DNA of 64,000 nucleotides. Origin: Pseudoalteromonas luteoviolacea NCIMB 1944 (GTDB lineage: Bacteria; Pseudomonadota; Gammaproteobacteria; Enterobacterales; Alteromonadaceae). The stretch lies in contig NZ_AUXS01000016.1 of NCBI RefSeq assembly GCF_001625565.1, forward strand, positions 62,001 through 126,000, in the 5' to 3' direction. The translations under genes and the position numbers were made by a program. Within the stretch, counting starts at the first letter, position 1. Every line of letters starts with the position of its first letter. Shown in pieces: positions 62,134 to 64,000 of this stretch. Under the pieces are notes generated by a model. It saw only the letters and a program-made list of their open reading frames with translations, had not been told where the DNA came from and made no database searches.

Positions 62134-63243
62134 TTAACCTTTCGACATCAGAGATTTCCACCAAAAGGCATTGTTATGAGGCGTGCCGGCCGTGATCACT
62201 TCCCCTACAATCGGCGTGTTTATTGTCACCTGCTCATGCTCAGCCGCTTTGCTCACACGCTCAAGCGGGTCGTACCATGAGTGGAAAGCCAAATCGAATG
62301 TTCCATTGTGAATAGGGAACATGACCTCACCATTTAAGTCGAGATGCGCCTGCACGCTCTGCTCTGGGGTCATGTGGATATCTGCCCAATCTTTGTCATA
62401 TGCACCAGTTTCAATGAAGGTATAATTGAATGGCCCATAGCGACGACCAATTTCTTTAAATCCATCAAAATAACCGGAGTCGCCACTGAAATAGATACTT
62501 TGATCGCCAGCCTTAATAACCCATGACCCCCACAGTGTTTTATTGCTATCTCCCAATCCTCTACCGGAGAAGTGTTGAGTTGGTACAAATGATACTAGGC
62601 TATTGTTGTCCGTGTGCTCTTGCCACCAGTCAAATGCCTTGACCTTAATGTCATCAACACCCCATTGTTTTAGGTCACCTTCAACGCCAAGTGGTACAAA
62701 AATTTCTTTAGTTTTGTCTATGAGCGCCAATACACTGTCTTTGTCCAAATGATCGTAGTGATTATGAGAGATCAGAATGCGTTCAATGGGCGGCAAGTCT
62801 TCAAGGGAAATAGGCGTGTCTTGAAAACGTTCAGGACCTGCAAAGCTGAAAGGCGAAGCGCGCTTTGAAAATACCGGATCAAGCAGCCAATACTTGCCGT
62901 ACACTTTCAGTAATACCGATGAATGACCCAGTTTTATCATATGGATTTGTGTATCAGACAACTGAGTCAGCATAGATGTGCTCTGCTGTACCATAGGTAA
63001 AGGCTTACTCGGCACCGGCGACTGTTTAGTTTCAGTAATATAACGCCAGAAAATGCCTAGGGTTTTTCTCATGTTGGGCTGCTCAGTTTCATTACTATTA
63101 TGAAATTTACCCGCTTTAAACTGTGTTGAGTAATAACCCGCTTCATTCACTTGTGCATCTAAGTTTGAAACCATAGTGCATCCTCCAACCGTTAATCCAA
63201 ATAATACTGCTGCAAAAAGGGAGATTTTATATCTAGCTTTCAT
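62134..63243 (-). CDS. metallo-beta-lactamase-fold lipoprotein (NAPE-PLD-like)
   Basis: A 369-residue hydrolase with lipoprotein signal (lipobox VGG-C22). The metal motif HNHYDHLD (about residue 157) and downstream histidines in FSGDSGYFDGF and MFPIHNGTFDLAFHSW match the NAPE-PLD/UlaG-like group. HSSVLLKVYGKYWLLDPVFSKRASPFSFAGP is a typical NAPE-PLD-like entry. It faces a divergent TetR regulator whose repeated sites lie in its promoter, so it is probably repressed by it. Likely periplasmic lipid or ester hydrolase. Confidence 0.88.
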   Translation of the reverse strand: MKARYKISLFAAVLFGLTVGGCTMVSNLDAQVNEAGYYSTQFKAGKFHNSNETEQPNMRKTLGIFWRYITETKQSPVPSKPLPMVQQSTSMLTQLSDTQIHMIKLGHSSVLLKVYGKYWLLDPVFSKRASPFSFAGPERFQDTPISLEDLPPIERILISHNHYDHLDKDSVLALIDKTKEIFVPLGVEGDLKQWGVDDIKVKAFDWWQEHTDNNSLVSFVPTQHFSGRGLGDSNKTLWGSWVIKAGDQSIYFSGDSGYFDGFKEIGRRYGPFNYTFIETGAYDKDWADIHMTPEQSVQAHLDLNGEVMFPIHNGTFDLAFHSWYDPLERVSKAAEHEQVTINTPIVGEVITAGTPHNNAFWWKSLMSKG

Positions 63244-63258
63244 TTGCCATCACCAAAA

Positions 63259-63321
63259 GTAAACTACACGGTGCAGTTTTTCACATCCAATATAAAAAGT
63301 AAACTATGCAGTGCAACTTTT
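63259..63321. promoter_or_regulatory. two TetR operator-like repeats
   Basis: Two near-identical sites, AAACTACAC-G-GTGCAGTTT (63261-63279) and AAACTATGC-A-GTGCAACTTT (63301-63320), both preceded by AAAAGT, are 40 bp apart (near four helical turns) between the divergent hydrolase and TetR genes. The first is an imperfect palindrome with arms of nine. Confidence 0.65.
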
Positions 63322-63365
63322 TTTAAATTCAGCTACACTAGCCTCGTCAAAATGAGGAGTTAACA

Positions 63366-63971
63366 ATGAAGCTGTCCGAAAAAAAACGTCTGCAAATCAT
63401 TCAAGCAGCAGAGCTTTTATTCGCTGAACATGGAGCACAACAAACCAGTATGGATTTGGTGGCACAAACTGCCGAAGTATCAAAACGCACGGTTTACAAT
63501 CATTTTGATAGCAAAGAAGCGCTTCTTTATGCCGTGATCGAAAACATGCTCGACCAAGTAACTCAAGAGCAGGAGTTGATCTATACAAATGACAAAACTA
63601 TGCGCCAACAGCTTATAGAGATTGCACGCTCCGAAGCAAAAATGCTGACTTCAGCGCCCTTTTTACGTATCGCCCGGGTTGCGTTTTTAGAGTTACTGCA
63701 AAATCCTGATATGGCAGTACATTTGAATAACACCAAAGTCGGTTGTATGCGCTATTTTGAAACCTTCATAGATCATGCAATTGCGGCTGAGCAACTTGAA
63801 ATAGACGATATTACATTTGCGACCAAGCAGTTTGTCTTTCAACTTAAATCATTCATATTCTACCCACGCCTGTATGGTTTTGAGATGGATGCCCATATTA
63901 CCGAAGATAAAATCATTGAAGAGACAGTGGATACATTTCTAGCTCGCTACCAAGTCAAAGGTGGTAAATAA
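63366..63971 (+). CDS. TetR family transcriptional regulator
   Basis: A 201-residue regulator with the TetR helix-turn-helix (IIQAAELLFAEHGAQQTSMDLVAQTAEVSKRTVYNHFDSKEALL reduced here to its core TSMDLVAQTAEVSKRTVYNH) and an AefR-like C-terminal domain. GAGGAG lies 6 nt before the ATG. It is divergent from the lipoprotein hydrolase and probably represses both itself and that gene from the repeated sites between them; a further gene begins 3 bp after it. Confidence 0.92.
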   Translation: MKLSEKKRLQIIQAAELLFAEHGAQQTSMDLVAQTAEVSKRTVYNHFDSKEALLYAVIENMLDQVTQEQELIYTNDKTMRQQLIEIARSEAKMLTSAPFLRIARVAFLELLQNPDMAVHLNNTKVGCMRYFETFIDHAIAAEQLEIDDITFATKQFVFQLKSFIFYPRLYGFEMDAHITEDKIIEETVDTFLARYQVKGGK

Positions 63972-63973
63972 AA

Positions 63974-64000
63974 ATGAAGCTGGGTAAACGACTTGCTCAA
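63974..64000 (+). CDS. start of a further gene (cut by window edge)
   Basis: Nine codons (MKLGKRLAQ) open from ATG 63974, two bases after the TetR stop, so it is probably the next gene of the same operon. Too short to identify. Confidence 0.45.

Noticed and set aside
1..64000. CRISPR arrays, tRNA or rRNA genes, insertion sequences, prophage
   Set aside because: No regularly spaced direct repeats, cloverleaf-like sequences, transposase or integrase frames were recognised.

Overview
The window looks like chromosome of a marine gammaproteobacterium of the genus Pseudoalteromonas. Reasons: roughly 40-43% GC by eye, the style of the TonB receptor, paralogous response regulators and MATE/MerC/YSC84 housekeeping genes, and above all a complete violacein operon of the kind known from pigmented Pseudoalteromonas (the P. 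luteoviolacea group is a plausible home, but this is inference). I see no rRNA, tRNA, CRISPR array, phage or insertion sequence.

Layout. 1-6.3 kb: one minus-strand operon for a MacA/MacB-like ABC exporter (HlyD adaptor, ATPase, two FtsX-type permeases) ending in its own sigma-54 response regulator and a sensor kinase cut by the window edge; two phased TGTCCG-type palindromes lie upstream. 6.4-12 kb: a secreted histidine phosphatase, a very small cyanovirin-like lectin domain protein, a MocR/PdxR regulator divergent from a GNAT/PaiB-like pair, and a secreted PNGase F-like protein with a chitin-binding tail. 12-18.3 kb: Hsp20, a response regulator, a TonB receptor, and a stand-alone type III polyketide synthase closely resembling PhlD (phloroglucinol synthase). 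18.3-25.3 kb: a trans-4-hydroxyproline catabolic locus (epimerase, D-amino-acid oxidoreductase, deaminase, semialdehyde dehydrogenase, GntR regulator, Xaa-Pro peptidase). 25.3-41.8 kb: mixed genes including a DGSG-repeat protein with an 18-residue period, a serine/threonine permease, a diguanylate cyclase, a multidomain secreted metallopeptidase, a response regulator that overlaps tail-to-tail with a large hybrid kinase, MerC and MATE transporters.

42.6-58.8 kb is the most interesting part. vioABCDE (violacein from two L-tryptophans) converges on an extra tryptophanyl-tRNA synthetase gene. Upstream of that trpS is an apparently undescribed control region: a 17-residue leader peptide with tandem Trp codons followed by mutually exclusive hairpins, the last of which would bury the trpS Shine-Dalgarno. 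This is the signature of Trp-dependent translational attenuation and makes sense next to an operon that burns tryptophan. Divergent from trpS is an 1809-residue glutamate-synthase-like protein with an insertion, a C-terminal extension and altered iron-sulfur cysteine spacing, followed 13 nt later not by GltD but by a CysJ-type diflavin reductase with no CysI. I propose a GltB-like amidotransferase/FMN enzyme fed by NADPH through a diflavin reductase.

58.9-64 kb: a degenerate GDPD-like protein, an ADP-ribosylglycohydrolase, small proteins, a metallo-beta-lactamase-fold lipoprotein divergent from a TetR regulator with two operator-like repeats, and the first codons of a further gene.
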